From positions 1 to 59,911 of the forward strand of contig DASYKU010000061.1 in the NCBI GenBank assembly GCA_035995165.1: a DNA stretch of 59,911 bases, in the 5' to 3' direction. This document shows, one piece after another, positions 8,211 through 15,909 of this stretch. The position numbers and the translations under genes are program-made. This stretch comes from Mycobacteriales bacterium (GTDB taxonomy: Bacteria > Actinomycetota > Actinomycetes > Mycobacteriales > CADCTP01). Within the stretch, counting starts at the first letter, position 1. The number at the start of each line of letters is the position of its first letter. Under the pieces are notes generated by a model. The model made no database searches, was not told where the DNA came from, and saw only the letters and a list, made by a program, of their open reading frames with translations.

Positions 8211-9358
8211 GCGCGCCCAGCCGGGTCGACACCCGGCCGGAGTCCGGCGCCACCCGCGCGCCCGGCGGCCCGCCCGGGGGCGGCGGCAACCGCAGGACGC
8301 TGGCGCTGATCCTCAGCGCGCCGGTCGTGATCCCGATCGCGCTCATGCTGGTGGCCGCGTTCCTGATCAGCGGGCTGGCCGGCGGCGGCAGCGTCACCTC
8401 CAACGACGTGCCCGCGACCGGGGTCGTCGGCGGCACGCTCAAGGGCGGCGTCCCGGTGCCGCAGGAGGTGCTGGCGCTGATCGAGCCGTCGGTGGCGGCG
8501 ACCGGCAACCCGTTCCTGACCGAGAGCGTGCTGGCGGCGCAGCTCTACCAGGAGTCCCACTTCAGCCCCGACGCCGTCTCCCCGGTCGGGGCCCAGGGCA
8601 TCGCCCAGTTCATGCCGGCGACCTGGGCCAGCTGGGGCAAGGACGAGAACTCCGACGGCAAGGCCGACCCGTTCGACATCCAGGACGCGATCCCGGCCGC
8701 GGCGCGGTTCGACGCGGCGATCTCCGACCAGGTCGCGGCGGTGCCGGGTGACCGGGTCGCGAACATGCTGGCCGCGTACAACGCCGGGCCCGGGGCGGTG
8801 CTGCAGTACCAGGGCGTCCCGCCGTACGCGGAGACCCAGGCGTACGTGCAGGCGATCATGGACCTGGCCTCGGAGTGGTCGGTCACGCCCGGGCTGGTCG
8901 GCGGCGGCGTCGGGCCGATCCCGGCGCCGGAGCCGGGCGAGGTGCAGCTGACCGGCAACGCGATCATCGACACCGCGATGTCGTGGGCGGTCGCGCAGAT
9001 CGGCTCCTGGTACCAGTGGGGCGGGACCTGCAAGGACCCGTTCGGTTCGGTGATGGGGCGCTGCGACTGCTCCTCGCTCATGCAGCAGGCGTACGCGCAC
9101 GCCGGGGTCTCGCTGCCCCGGGTGGCGCGCGACCAGCAACACGCCGGCGTCGAGGTGCCCAACCCGGCCGACATCCAGCCCGGCGACCTCATCACGATCC
9201 CCGGTGCCGACGGGACACCGACGATCGCCGGTCACGTGGGCATGTACATAGGCCACGGCAACGTGGTGGAGGCGCCGTTCACCGGCGTCCAGGTACGGAT
9301 CGTGCCGGCCCGCACCTACACCGACATCATCTCGATCCGCCGCATCGTCACCGGCTGA
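8207..9358 (+). CDS. Bifunctional lytic transglycosylase / NlpC-P60 peptidase (VirB1/CwlT-like)
   Basis: A 383-residue secreted or membrane-anchored peptidoglycan hydrolase. After a cytoplasmic tail and one transmembrane segment (about 33-57), residues about 95-225 form an SLT goose-lysozyme-like domain with catalytic Glu 116 in YQESHFSPDAVSP and the AYNAGPG motif. Residues about 250-383 form an NlpC/P60 domain with catalytic Cys 288 (CDCSSLM) and His 343 (GHVGMYIG). This two-domain order is that of CwlT/Orf14 of Tn916-type elements, which open the cell wall for the conjugation channel. It is the last gene of the operon; tandem hairpins follow. Confidence 0.9.
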   Translation: MSAPSRVDTRPESGATRAPGGPPGGGGNRRTLALILSAPVVIPIALMLVAAFLISGLAGGGSVTSNDVPATGVVGGTLKGGVPVPQEVLALIEPSVAATGNPFLTESVLAAQLYQESHFSPDAVSPVGAQGIAQFMPATWASWGKDENSDGKADPFDIQDAIPAAARFDAAISDQVAAVPGDRVANMLAAYNAGPGAVLQYQGVPPYAETQAYVQAIMDLASEWSVTPGLVGGGVGPIPAPEPGEVQLTGNAIIDTAMSWAVAQIGSWYQWGGTCKDPFGSVMGRCDCSSLMQQAYAHAGVSLPRVARDQQHAGVEVPNPADIQPGDLITIPGADGTPTIAGHVGMYIGHGNVVEAPFTGVQVRIVPARTYTDIISIRRIVTG

Positions 9359-9373
9359 CGCTCGTCCCGGCCC

Positions 9374-9459
9374 GCGCCGAGACGGGCGCCCTGCGCCCGA
9401 TGCGCCGAGACGGGGCGCCCTGCGCCCGATGCGCCGAGACGGGACGCCCTGCGCCCGAT
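9374..9459 (+). repeat. Three tandem 28-29-bp repeats, each a hairpin; possible terminator array
   Basis: Units 9374-9401, 9402-9430 and 9431-9459 share the core GCGCCGAGACGGG. The first unit folds into a perfect 7-bp stem with a 3-base loop (CGGGCGC CCT GCGCCCG, 9384-9400); the second is nearly as good and the third carries a mismatch. The array lies just after the secretion operon, so it may end or shield its transcript. The rest of 9359-9526 shows no coding potential. Confidence 0.7.
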
Positions 9460-9526
9460 CCACCCCTGCGGGCGGACGAGCCGGCCGGCCGCTCGGCTGA
9501 CAGCGCCGGGCCCGCCGCGCCGCGCG

Positions 9527-9724
9527 CTACTCGGTGGTGCTGTCGCGGGGGAGGTTGGCGGCGACGCCGGTGGCCCGGACCGGCGGCACCGCCGAGCGCC
9601 GGCTCGCGAGCCAGCCGAGCAGCACCCCGATCGCGACGACCAGCGCGCCGCCGACGCCGAGCTGCCCGCCGCGACTCTCCCTGGTCGCCTTCACCGCGTC
9701 CCGCACCGAGCTGCCCAGCCCCAT
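9527..9724 (-). CDS. Small single-helix membrane protein
   Basis: A 65-residue protein with a charged N-terminus (SSVRDAVKATRESRGG), one transmembrane helix (about residues 23-41, LGVGGALVVAIGVLLGWLA) and a short tail. The ATG at 9724 is preceded on the minus strand by GGGAGGAA at good spacing, which is the main reason to accept it as a gene. Family unknown. It is divergent from the MFS transporter gene. Confidence 0.6.
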   Translation of the reverse strand: MGLGSSVRDAVKATRESRGGQLGVGGALVVAIGVLLGWLASRRSAVPPVRATGVAANLPRDSTTE

Positions 9725-9824
9725 GATTCCTCCCTCGACACCGAGTCCGACAAGAGTTACTACCCACTACCTCCGGCACCTTCACTTAGTTTCCGCTTCG
9801 TTTCTTCGCATTGTCCGTGGGTAT

Positions 9825-9837
9825 TTAGCCAGGCTAA
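9825..9837. promoter_or_regulatory. 13-bp palindrome upstream of the MFS gene
   Basis: TTAGCC-A-GGCTAA is a perfect inverted repeat in an A/T-rich stretch between the small membrane protein and the MFS gene. It could be an operator. No clear -10/-35 pair for the transporter is evident. Confidence 0.3.
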
Positions 9838-9899
9838 GAAGCGCGTTTGTCGCTCCGACGCGCGAATGCAAAGCTTTCCCAAAGCAAGGAGGAACAGCG

Positions 9900-11375
9900 G
9901 TGGCTCTCTCATCGGCCTCCGACCAACGCGTGGTCCGGAGCCTGATCCCGGCACGCATCGACCGGCTCTCGTGGGCGCCGTTCCACACCCGTATGGTCCT
10001 CGCCCTCGGCGTGGCCTGGGTGCTCGACGGCCTCGAGATCACGATCGTCAGTGCCCTCGGCCCGATCCTGTCGGACAAGGACACGCTCGGCATGAGCTCC
10101 GGCGCGGTCGGCCTCATCGCGACGGTCTACCTGCTCGGTGAGGTCTTCGGGGCCCTGTTCTTCGGCAAGCTCTCCGACATGCTCGGCCGCAAGAACCTGT
10201 TCATCATCACCCTCGGCGTCTACCTCGCCGGCAACGCCCTGACCGCGGCGACCTGGGGCAACAGCGCGCTCGCCATCTCGTTCCTCTACCTGACCCGGTT
10301 CGTCGCCGGCGCCGGGATCGGCGGCGAGTACGCGGCGATCAACTCGGCGATCGACGAGATGATGCCGGCCCGCTACCGCGGCCGCGTCGACATCGCGATC
10401 AACGGGACGTACTGGGGCGGCGCGATCCTCGGCACGCTGCTGCAGCTGCTGCTGCTCAACACGCTCGACCACGGCCTGGCCTGGCGCCTCGGCTTCCTGG
10501 CCGGCCCGGTGATCGGCATCGGCGTGTGGAACCTGCGGCGGCACCTGCCGGAGAGCCCGCGCTGGCTGGTCATCCACGGTCGCGAGGAGGAGGCCGAGGA
10601 GAGCATCCGGATCATCGAGGACGAGGTCCGCAGGTCCGGCCAGGAGATCCAGGACGTGCCGGACGACAAGGCGATCGAGATCCACCCGCAGCCGCCGGTG
10701 CGTTTCCTGCACCTGGCCAAGGTGCTGTTCCAGTCGCACCGCAACCGGACGATCCTCGGCGCCAGCCTGATGATCACCCAGTCGTTCCTCTACAACGCGA
10801 TCTTCTTCACCTACACCCTGGTGCTGACCAAGGTGTACGGGATCAGCGAGTCGTGGGCGCCGGCGTTCCTCATCGCGTTCGCGGCCGGCAACCTGATCGG
10901 CCCGCTGACGCTGGGCAAGCTGTTCGACACGATCGGGCGGCGCAAGATGATCGCCGGGACGTACCTGCTCTCCGGGGTGCTGCTGGCGATCTCGGCGGCG
11001 CTGTTCCAGGCCGGCCTGCTCAACGCGTACACGCAGACGGCGTGCTGGGTCGTGATCTTCTTCTTCGCCTCCTGCGGGGCGAGCGCGGCGTACCTGACCG
11101 TGAGCGAGATCTTCCCGATGGAGATCCGGGCCCAGGCGATCGCGCTGTTCTTCGCGATCGCGCAGTGCTTCGGCGCGATCGGCCCGTGGTTCTACGGCCA
11201 CCTCATCGGGGACGGCACCAACCACGGAATGCTGACGATCGGCTATCTCATCGGGGCGGCGGTGATGATCGCCGGCGGCCTGGTCGAGACGTTCCTCGGC
11301 ATCGACGCCGAGGGGAAGTCGCTGGAAGAGGTGGCGACCCCGCTCTCGGCGGCACCCCAACGCCTGGCGGCATAG
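9900..11375 (+). CDS. MFS transporter, sugar/organic-acid type
   Basis: A 491-residue major facilitator with about 12 transmembrane helices. The loop 2-3 signature is present (GKLSDMLGRKN, near residue 93) and a second copy occurs in the C-terminal half (GKLFDTIGRRK). The central PESPRWLVIHGREEEAEES and RYRGRVDIAINGTYWGG are typical of the sugar/metabolite:H+ symporter branch. The GTG at 9900 is chosen because AAGGAGGAAC lies just upstream; the open frame runs back to 9534 but that part overlaps the divergent small gene. Substrate cannot be told from sequence. A strong hairpin follows the stop. Confidence 0.88.
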   Translation: MALSSASDQRVVRSLIPARIDRLSWAPFHTRMVLALGVAWVLDGLEITIVSALGPILSDKDTLGMSSGAVGLIATVYLLGEVFGALFFGKLSDMLGRKNLFIITLGVYLAGNALTAATWGNSALAISFLYLTRFVAGAGIGGEYAAINSAIDEMMPARYRGRVDIAINGTYWGGAILGTLLQLLLLNTLDHGLAWRLGFLAGPVIGIGVWNLRRHLPESPRWLVIHGREEEAEESIRIIEDEVRRSGQEIQDVPDDKAIEIHPQPPVRFLHLAKVLFQSHRNRTILGASLMITQSFLYNAIFFTYTLVLTKVYGISESWAPAFLIAFAAGNLIGPLTLGKLFDTIGRRKMIAGTYLLSGVLLAISAALFQAGLLNAYTQTACWVVIFFFASCGASAAYLTVSEIFPMEIRAQAIALFFAIAQCFGAIGPWFYGHLIGDGTNHGMLTIGYLIGAAVMIAGGLVETFLGIDAEGKSLEEVATPLSAAPQRLAA

Positions 11376-11391
11376 CGACCACGGAGGGCCC

Positions 11392-11431
11392 GGCGCCCGA
11401 CCGGCCGCGTACGGCGGTCCGGTCGGGCGCC
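11392..11431 (+). terminator. Intrinsic terminator-like hairpin after the MFS gene
   Basis: A perfect 13-bp stem (GGCGCCCGACCGG at 11392-11404 with CCGGTCGGGCGCC at 11419-11431) encloses a 14-base loop 17 bases after the stop. There is no T-run, as is usual in actinomycetes. Confidence 0.7.
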
Positions 11432-11527
11432 CGCCAGGACGCGCCCCCTGAGCGTCTGGGCGTCGTCGGCGCCGCCAGATGGTCATGAGACGCGCCCGCT
11501 CGTACCCCGATCGGGTTATGGTCAGGC

Positions 11528-12115
11528 GTGGGCGGTCCGGAGTGGTACCTGACGGTGCCCTCCGGCTGGCGCCCGCTGCCGGCCGCCGGAGCGGGCCGCC
11601 TGGTCGACCGCCGGGTCGTGCTGGCCGAGCCCCCCGGCGCCTTCCGGTACGACGTGCGCGCGGTCGGCGAGCCGTACGCGGCCGAGGACGGCGAGGTCTA
11701 CGTCGACGTGGTCAGCGAGCACGACTGGTACCGCTCGCGCATCCGCAAGGAACCGGTCCGGACCTCGCCGTACCGGCTGGACCGAGTCTGGGTCGAGCAG
11801 GGCGAGCACCTGACCGCGCCGCCGCCGGACGGGCCGCCGAGCGGCGTCTTCGAGCGGCTGGTCACCCCGGACGTGCCGCCCGAACGGCCGCCGCGGCGGG
11901 CCGGCGACGTGCCGGACCTGGCCGGGCGGCGGGTCGTCGTGGTCCAGCCGGGCGGCCCGGTGCGGCACCGGCGCGCGGTCAGCGAGCCGTACCTGGACGC
12001 CGACGGGGACGTGGCCGTCACCATCTGCTCCGAGCACGACTGGTACCGCTGGGTCATCACCCGGGAACCGCCGCGGGCGGAACCCTGCCCGCTCTACCTG
12101 GTCTGGGTCGAGTAG
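11528..12115 (+). CDS. Hypothetical protein with an internally duplicated domain
   Basis: A 195-residue soluble protein made of two related halves of about 90 residues. Both contain the exact heptapeptide SEHDWYR (residues 63-69 and 168-174), preceded by (G/S)EPY..(E/A)DG(E/D)V and followed by about 20 residues ending in VWVE. The second copy ends the protein. I do not recognise the family. The GTG at 11528 has no Shine-Dalgarno but TATGGT lies at 11517-11522, five bases upstream, so the mRNA is probably leaderless. It is convergent with whiB. Confidence 0.7.
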   Translation: MGGPEWYLTVPSGWRPLPAAGAGRLVDRRVVLAEPPGAFRYDVRAVGEPYAAEDGEVYVDVVSEHDWYRSRIRKEPVRTSPYRLDRVWVEQGEHLTAPPPDGPPSGVFERLVTPDVPPERPPRRAGDVPDLAGRRVVVVQPGGPVRHRRAVSEPYLDADGDVAVTICSEHDWYRWVITREPPRAEPCPLYLVWVE

Positions 12116-12143
12116 CGGCGCCGGGGACGCCGCTACCACCGAC

Positions 12144-12422
12144 TCAGACCGCGCTGCGCTTGAGGCGGCGGCGTTCCCGCTCCGACAGACCGCCCCAGAT
12201 ACCGAAGCGCTCGTCGTGCTCCAACGCGTACTCCAGGCACTCGGACCGGACCTCGCACGTCGTGCAGATCCGTTTCGCCTCGCGGGTCGAGCCACCCTTC
12301 TCCGGGAAGAACGCCTCCGGATCGGTCTGCGCGCACAGGGCGCGCTCCTGCCATCCCGGGTCTTCGGGCATCCCGAAGGCATCCAGGAACTCGGCCCCCT
12401 CGTCGTATATGGGCTCGCTCAT
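12144..12422 (-). CDS. whiB2: WhiB-family iron-sulfur transcriptional regulator (WhiB2/WhmD type)
   Basis: A 92-residue WhiB-like protein: four Cys ligands for a [4Fe-4S] cluster (ALCAQTD, then ICTTCEVRSEC), the GIWGG turn and a basic C-terminal DNA-binding tail (RERRRLKR). WhiB2/WhmD partners the principal sigma factor and controls septation genes. Neighbouring fbiA-fbiB gives the same order as around Rv3260c in mycobacteria, supporting the WhiB2 call. The ATG at 12422 is preferred over an upstream in-frame ATG at 12506, because 12506 lies inside the probable -10/operator region and a GGAAGAGG ribosome-binding site precedes 12422. Confidence 0.9.
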   Translation of the reverse strand: MSEPIYDEGAEFLDAFGMPEDPGWQERALCAQTDPEAFFPEKGGSTREAKRICTTCEVRSECLEYALEHDERFGIWGGLSERERRRLKRSAV

Positions 12423-12493
12423 CGGGGCCTCTTCCTCACCACTCGACCCACCCCCCGTGTCGGTGTCTCCCCGCTGGTCCGGGGAATCACACC

Positions 12494-12529
12494 GGTGTAA
12501 GTACACCCGTGTCGCTACCGGACCGTCAA
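12494..12529 (-). promoter_or_regulatory. whiB promoter with overlapping operator-like palindrome
   Basis: On the minus strand, TTGACG (12529-12524) and TGTACT (12505-12500) form a -35/-10 pair with an 18-bp spacer. A perfect inverted repeat, GGTGTA-AG-TACACC (12494-12507), covers the -10, and ACACCGGTGT (12489-12498) overlaps it near the likely start point. The leader to the ATG is about 70 nt. The rest of 12530-12726 holds no convincing gene. Confidence 0.55.
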
Positions 12530-12726
12530 GCTGGGATCTGCTACACGATCATGTTCGGTTGTATCCGTCCCCGATCACCCGGCGTGTCGGCCGGACACGC
12601 CGTTCGGGTGATGGCACCGGCTTCCAGCCCCGGTCGCGCCGCGGCGGCACACTCTGCCGCACCGGCCCGCCCGGCCCGTTCCGGGGGTGCCGGTCGGCCC
12701 GGGCGCCGCGGTGGCAAGATGGCTTG

Positions 12727-13683
12727 GTGCGGCTGGTGGTTGTGGCGGGCGGGATCGGCGGGGCCCGGTTCCTGCGCGGGGTGCGCGCGGCGGTGCCGGA
12801 TGCGGAGATCACCGCGCTGGTCAACACCGGCGACGACGTCACCCTGCACGGGCTGCGGATCTGCCCCGACCTCGACACGGTGATGTACACCCTCGGCGGC
12901 GGCATCGACCCGGTCCGCGGCTGGGGCCGGGAGGGCGAGAGCTGGCGGGTCAAGGACGAGCTGGCCGCGTACGGCGCGGATCCGGCCTGGTTCGGGCTCG
13001 GCGACCTCGACCTGGCCACCCACCTGGTGCGGACCCGGATGCTGGACGCCGGCTACCCGCTGTCCGCGGTCACCGAGGCGCTCTGCGACCGCTGGCAGCC
13101 CGGCGTCCGGCTGCTGCCGATGAGCGACGACCGGGTCGAGACGCACGTGCTGGTCGACAACCCCGACGGCCCGGGCCGGCACGCGATCCACTTCCAGGAG
13201 TGGTGGGTGCGCCATCGCGCCGCGCTCCCCGCGTACGGGTTCGTGCAGGTCGGCGTCGACGGGGCCAAGCCCGCGCCCGGCGTGCTGGACGCGCTCGCGG
13301 CCGCGGACGTGGTCCTGTTCGCGCCGAGCAACCCGGTCGTCAGCGTCGGCACCGTGCTCGCCATCCCCGGCATCCGGGACGCGGTCCGCGCCGCCCCCGG
13401 GCAGGTGGTGGGGTTGTCGCCGATCGTCGGCGGGGCGCCGGTGCGGGGCATGGCCGACGCCTGCCTGACGGCGATCGGGGTCGCGACCTCGGCCGAGGCG
13501 GTCGGGCGCTGGTACGGCTCGCGGTCCTGGGCCGACGGCGTGCTGGACGGCTGGCTGGTGGACTCGGCCGACGCTGGCGCGACCGTGCCGGGCGTCCGGG
13601 TGCAGGCCGTGCCGCTGCTGATGACCGACGAATCCGCGACCGCCGAGATGGCGCGCGCAGCCCTGGCCCTCGCCGGTGTCTGA
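12727..13683 (+). CDS. fbiA: FbiA/CofD 2-phospho-L-lactate (phosphoenolpyruvyl) transferase
   Basis: A 318-residue CofD-family enzyme that joins the phospho-lactyl or, in actinobacteria, the phosphoenolpyruvyl group to the deazaflavin Fo to make (dehydro)F420-0. It begins [17 protein letters not shown], with the family glycine-rich loop at residues 8-13, then [27 protein letters not shown], a hallmark of the family. The GTG at 12727 is the start closest to that motif; CAAGAT at 12715-12720 may be its -10. The gene overlaps fbiB by eight bases, so the two are co-translated. Confidence 0.93.
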   Translation: MRLVVVAGGIGGARFLRGVRAAVPDAEITALVNTGDDVTLHGLRICPDLDTVMYTLGGGIDPVRGWGREGESWRVKDELAAYGADPAWFGLGDLDLATHLVRTRMLDAGYPLSAVTEALCDRWQPGVRLLPMSDDRVETHVLVDNPDGPGRHAIHFQEWWVRHRAALPAYGFVQVGVDGAKPAPGVLDALAAADVVLFAPSNPVVSVGTVLAIPGIRDAVRAAPGQVVGLSPIVGGAPVRGMADACLTAIGVATSAEAVGRWYGSRSWADGVLDGWLVDSADAGATVPGVRVQAVPLLMTDESATAEMARAALALAGV

Positions 13684-15076
13684 TCCTCCCGGCCCGGATT
13701 CCACGCCCACCGCCGGGGCTTCGCCGGCCGCCGGGACCGGGGCGGCGGCGGCCGGCACGGGTGGCGAGCTCCGGGTGATTCCGGTCCGTGGCCTCCCCGA
13801 TTTCCGGCCGGGGGACGACCTGGGCAAGGCGGTCGCGGCCGCCGCGCCCTGGCTGGGAAGCGGCGACGTCGTCGTGGTCACGTCCAAGGCGGTGTCCAAA
13901 GTGGAGGGCCGGCTGGTCGCCGCGCCCACCGACCCGGCCGGGCGGGAAGCCGCCCGGCAGCGGGCGATCGACGGCGAGACCGTCCGGGTCGTCGCCGCCC
14001 GCGGCCGCACGAAGATCGTGGAGACCCGGCAGGGCCTGGTCCTCGCCGCCGCCGGCGTCGACGCCAGCAACGTCCGGCCGGGCGAGCTGGCCCTGCTGCC
14101 GCTGGATTCCGACGCCTCGGCCCGGGCCCTGCGCGAGACGCTGCGGGCCGAGCTCGGCGTGGACGTCGCGGTCGTGGTCAGCGACACGATGGGCCGGCCC
14201 TGGCGGACCGGGGTGGTCGACGTCGCGATCGGCGCGGCCGGGATCCGGGCCGTCGAGGACCTGCGCGGCAGCACCGACACGCACGGGATGCGGCTGGAGA
14301 TGACCGAGGTCGCGGTCGCCGACGAGCTCGCCGCCGCGGCCGAGCTGGCCAAGGGCAAGCTGACCGCGGTCCCGGTGGCCGTCGTGCGTGGACTGTCGCC
14401 TGTGGACGATCCCCGCGGCGCCCGGGCGCTGCTGCGGCCCTCGGCCGACGACCTGTTCCGGCTGGGCACTAACGAGGCCGTCGAGCAGGGCCGGCGGGAG
14501 GCACTGTCCGAAGTGGACGAACCGGCCCCGGCCGCGCACGCCGACGCGGTCGCGCTGCTGTCGGGCTGGCGCGACCCGGACGACAGCCAGCAGTCGCTGG
14601 CCCAGGCCCTGGTGTCCTACCTGCTGGCCCGGCCGGACGCGACCCGCCGGGCCTGCCGCCCCGGCCACCTGACCGCCAGCGCGCTGGTGCTGGACGCCAC
14701 CGGCGAGCACGCGCTGCTCACCCTGCACCCGCGGGTCGGCGCCTGGGTCGTGGTCGGCGGCCACATCGAGCCGGAGGACGACACCGTGCTGGCCACCGCC
14801 ACCCGGGAGGCGTACGAGGAGAGCGGGATGCCCGGGCTGCGGCTGGACCCGGTCCCGATCTACCTGGGGGCGCACCCGGTGACCTGCTCGCTCGGCATCC
14901 CGACCCGGCACCTGGACGTGACGTTCCTGGCCGTCGCGCCGCCGGGCGCGCAGCCGGTCCGCAGCGACGAGTCTCTCGACCTGGCCTGGTTCCCGGTCGG
15001 CGCGCTGCCGGAGAACGTCGTGCCCGACCTGCCGCCGCTGCTGGCCCGCGGCCTGGCCCGGATGGGCGGCTCCTGA
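13676..15076 (+). CDS. fbiB: F420-0:gamma-glutamyl ligase (CofE) fused to a Nudix hydrolase domain
   Basis: A 466-residue protein. Residues about 32-275 are a CofE domain ([47 protein letters not shown]), which adds gamma-linked glutamates to F420-0. The mycobacterial FbiB has an FMN-binding nitroreductase-like C-terminal domain; here residues about 300-466 are instead a Nudix domain with GGHIEPEDD and REAYEESG (377-384). The usual Nudix-box Glu position is Asp-rich but the RExxEExG core is intact. The reduction of dehydro-F420-0 attributed to the FbiB C-terminal domain must be done by another protein here. Start overlaps fbiA; the stop overlaps the next ATG. Confidence 0.9.
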   Translation: MSDPPGPDSTPTAGASPAAGTGAAAAGTGGELRVIPVRGLPDFRPGDDLGKAVAAAAPWLGSGDVVVVTSKAVSKVEGRLVAAPTDPAGREAARQRAIDGETVRVVAARGRTKIVETRQGLVLAAAGVDASNVRPGELALLPLDSDASARALRETLRAELGVDVAVVVSDTMGRPWRTGVVDVAIGAAGIRAVEDLRGSTDTHGMRLEMTEVAVADELAAAAELAKGKLTAVPVAVVRGLSPVDDPRGARALLRPSADDLFRLGTNEAVEQGRREALSEVDEPAPAAHADAVALLSGWRDPDDSQQSLAQALVSYLLARPDATRRACRPGHLTASALVLDATGEHALLTLHPRVGAWVVVGGHIEPEDDTVLATATREAYEESGMPGLRLDPVPIYLGAHPVTCSLGIPTRHLDVTFLAVAPPGAQPVRSDESLDLAWFPVGALPENVVPDLPPLLARGLARMGGS

Positions 15077-15909
15077 TGGGCGTCCTGGACCCGATCGGGA
15101 GCTGGCCGGTCGGCAGCGCCGCGGCCGCCGTGGTCGCCGCCGACGGCACCGTCCTGGAGTCGTACGGGGACCAGGACGAGGCCTATCCGCTGGCCAGCGT
15201 GACCAAGCCGCTGGTGGCGCTGGCGGTGCTGGTCGCGGCCGAGGAGGGCGCGCTCGGCCTGGACGACCCGGCCGGCCCCGAGGGCTCGACCGTCCGGCAC
15301 CTGCTCGCGCACGCCTCCGGGCTCGCACCGGACAAGAACATCGCGATCGCCAAGCCCGGCACCCGCCGGATCTACTCCAACGTCGGCTTCGACGCGCTCG
15401 GCAACCACCTGACCGCGGTCACCGGCATCTCGTGTGCCGAGTACCTGCGCCAGGCCGTCTGCGAGCCGCTGGGGCTCGGCACGACCGCGCTGGTGGGGCC
15501 GCCGCACCGGGGCGGCGTGGCCAGCGTGGGCGACCTGGCCCGGGTCGCGGCCGAGCTGCTCGCGCCCGGGACCGTGGTGCACCCGACCACCGTCGCGGCG
15601 CTGGCCACCGTCCAGTTCCAGGGCCTGTCCGGGGTGGTGCCGGGCTTCGGCCGGCAGGCCACCAACGACTGGGGTCTCGGCTTCGAGATCCGGGACTCGA
15701 AGAGTCCACATTGGACCGGCGCGGCCAACTCCCCCGCCACGTACGGGCATTTCGGCCGGTCCGGCACGTTCCTCTGGGTCGACCCGGTCGCCCGGCTCGG
15801 GCTGGTCGTGCTCACCGACACCGAGTTCGAGCAGTGGGCCAAGGACGCCTGGCCGCCCCTGGCCGACGCGGTCCTGGCGGCCTACCGGGACGACGCCGGG
15901 CCGCGCTAG
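15076..15909 (+). CDS. Serine hydrolase, class C beta-lactamase / PBP4* family
   Basis: A 277-residue esterase/peptidase-like protein. The SxxK motif is SVTK (Ser 41, Lys 44), the YxN motif is YSN (Tyr 100), and the third element is HFG in YGHFGRSGTF, close to the C-terminus. No signal peptide is visible, so it is likely cytoplasmic; esterase or amidase activity is more probable than beta-lactamase. It is translationally coupled to fbiB (TGATG). The stop TAG and the stop of the convergent DNA glycosylase gene share the palindrome CTAG. Confidence 0.85.
   Translation: MGVLDPIGSWPVGSAAAAVVAADGTVLESYGDQDEAYPLASVTKPLVALAVLVAAEEGALGLDDPAGPEGSTVRHLLAHASGLAPDKNIAIAKPGTRRIYSNVGFDALGNHLTAVTGISCAEYLRQAVCEPLGLGTTALVGPPHRGGVASVGDLARVAAELLAPGTVVHPTTVAALATVQFQGLSGVVPGFGRQATNDWGLGFEIRDSKSPHWTGAANSPATYGHFGRSGTFLWVDPVARLGLVVLTDTEFEQWAKDAWPPLADAVLAAYRDDAGPR

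Noticed and set aside
9534-9899. N-terminal extension of the MFS transporter
   Set aside because: It overlaps the divergent small gene and an A/T-rich regulatory region; GTG 9900 has a strong ribosome-binding site and directly precedes the first transporter residues.
12423-12506. 28-residue N-terminal extension of WhiB starting at ATG 12506
   Set aside because: The start falls inside the probable -10 and palindrome, the extension is not WhiB-like, and a good ribosome-binding site precedes 12422.
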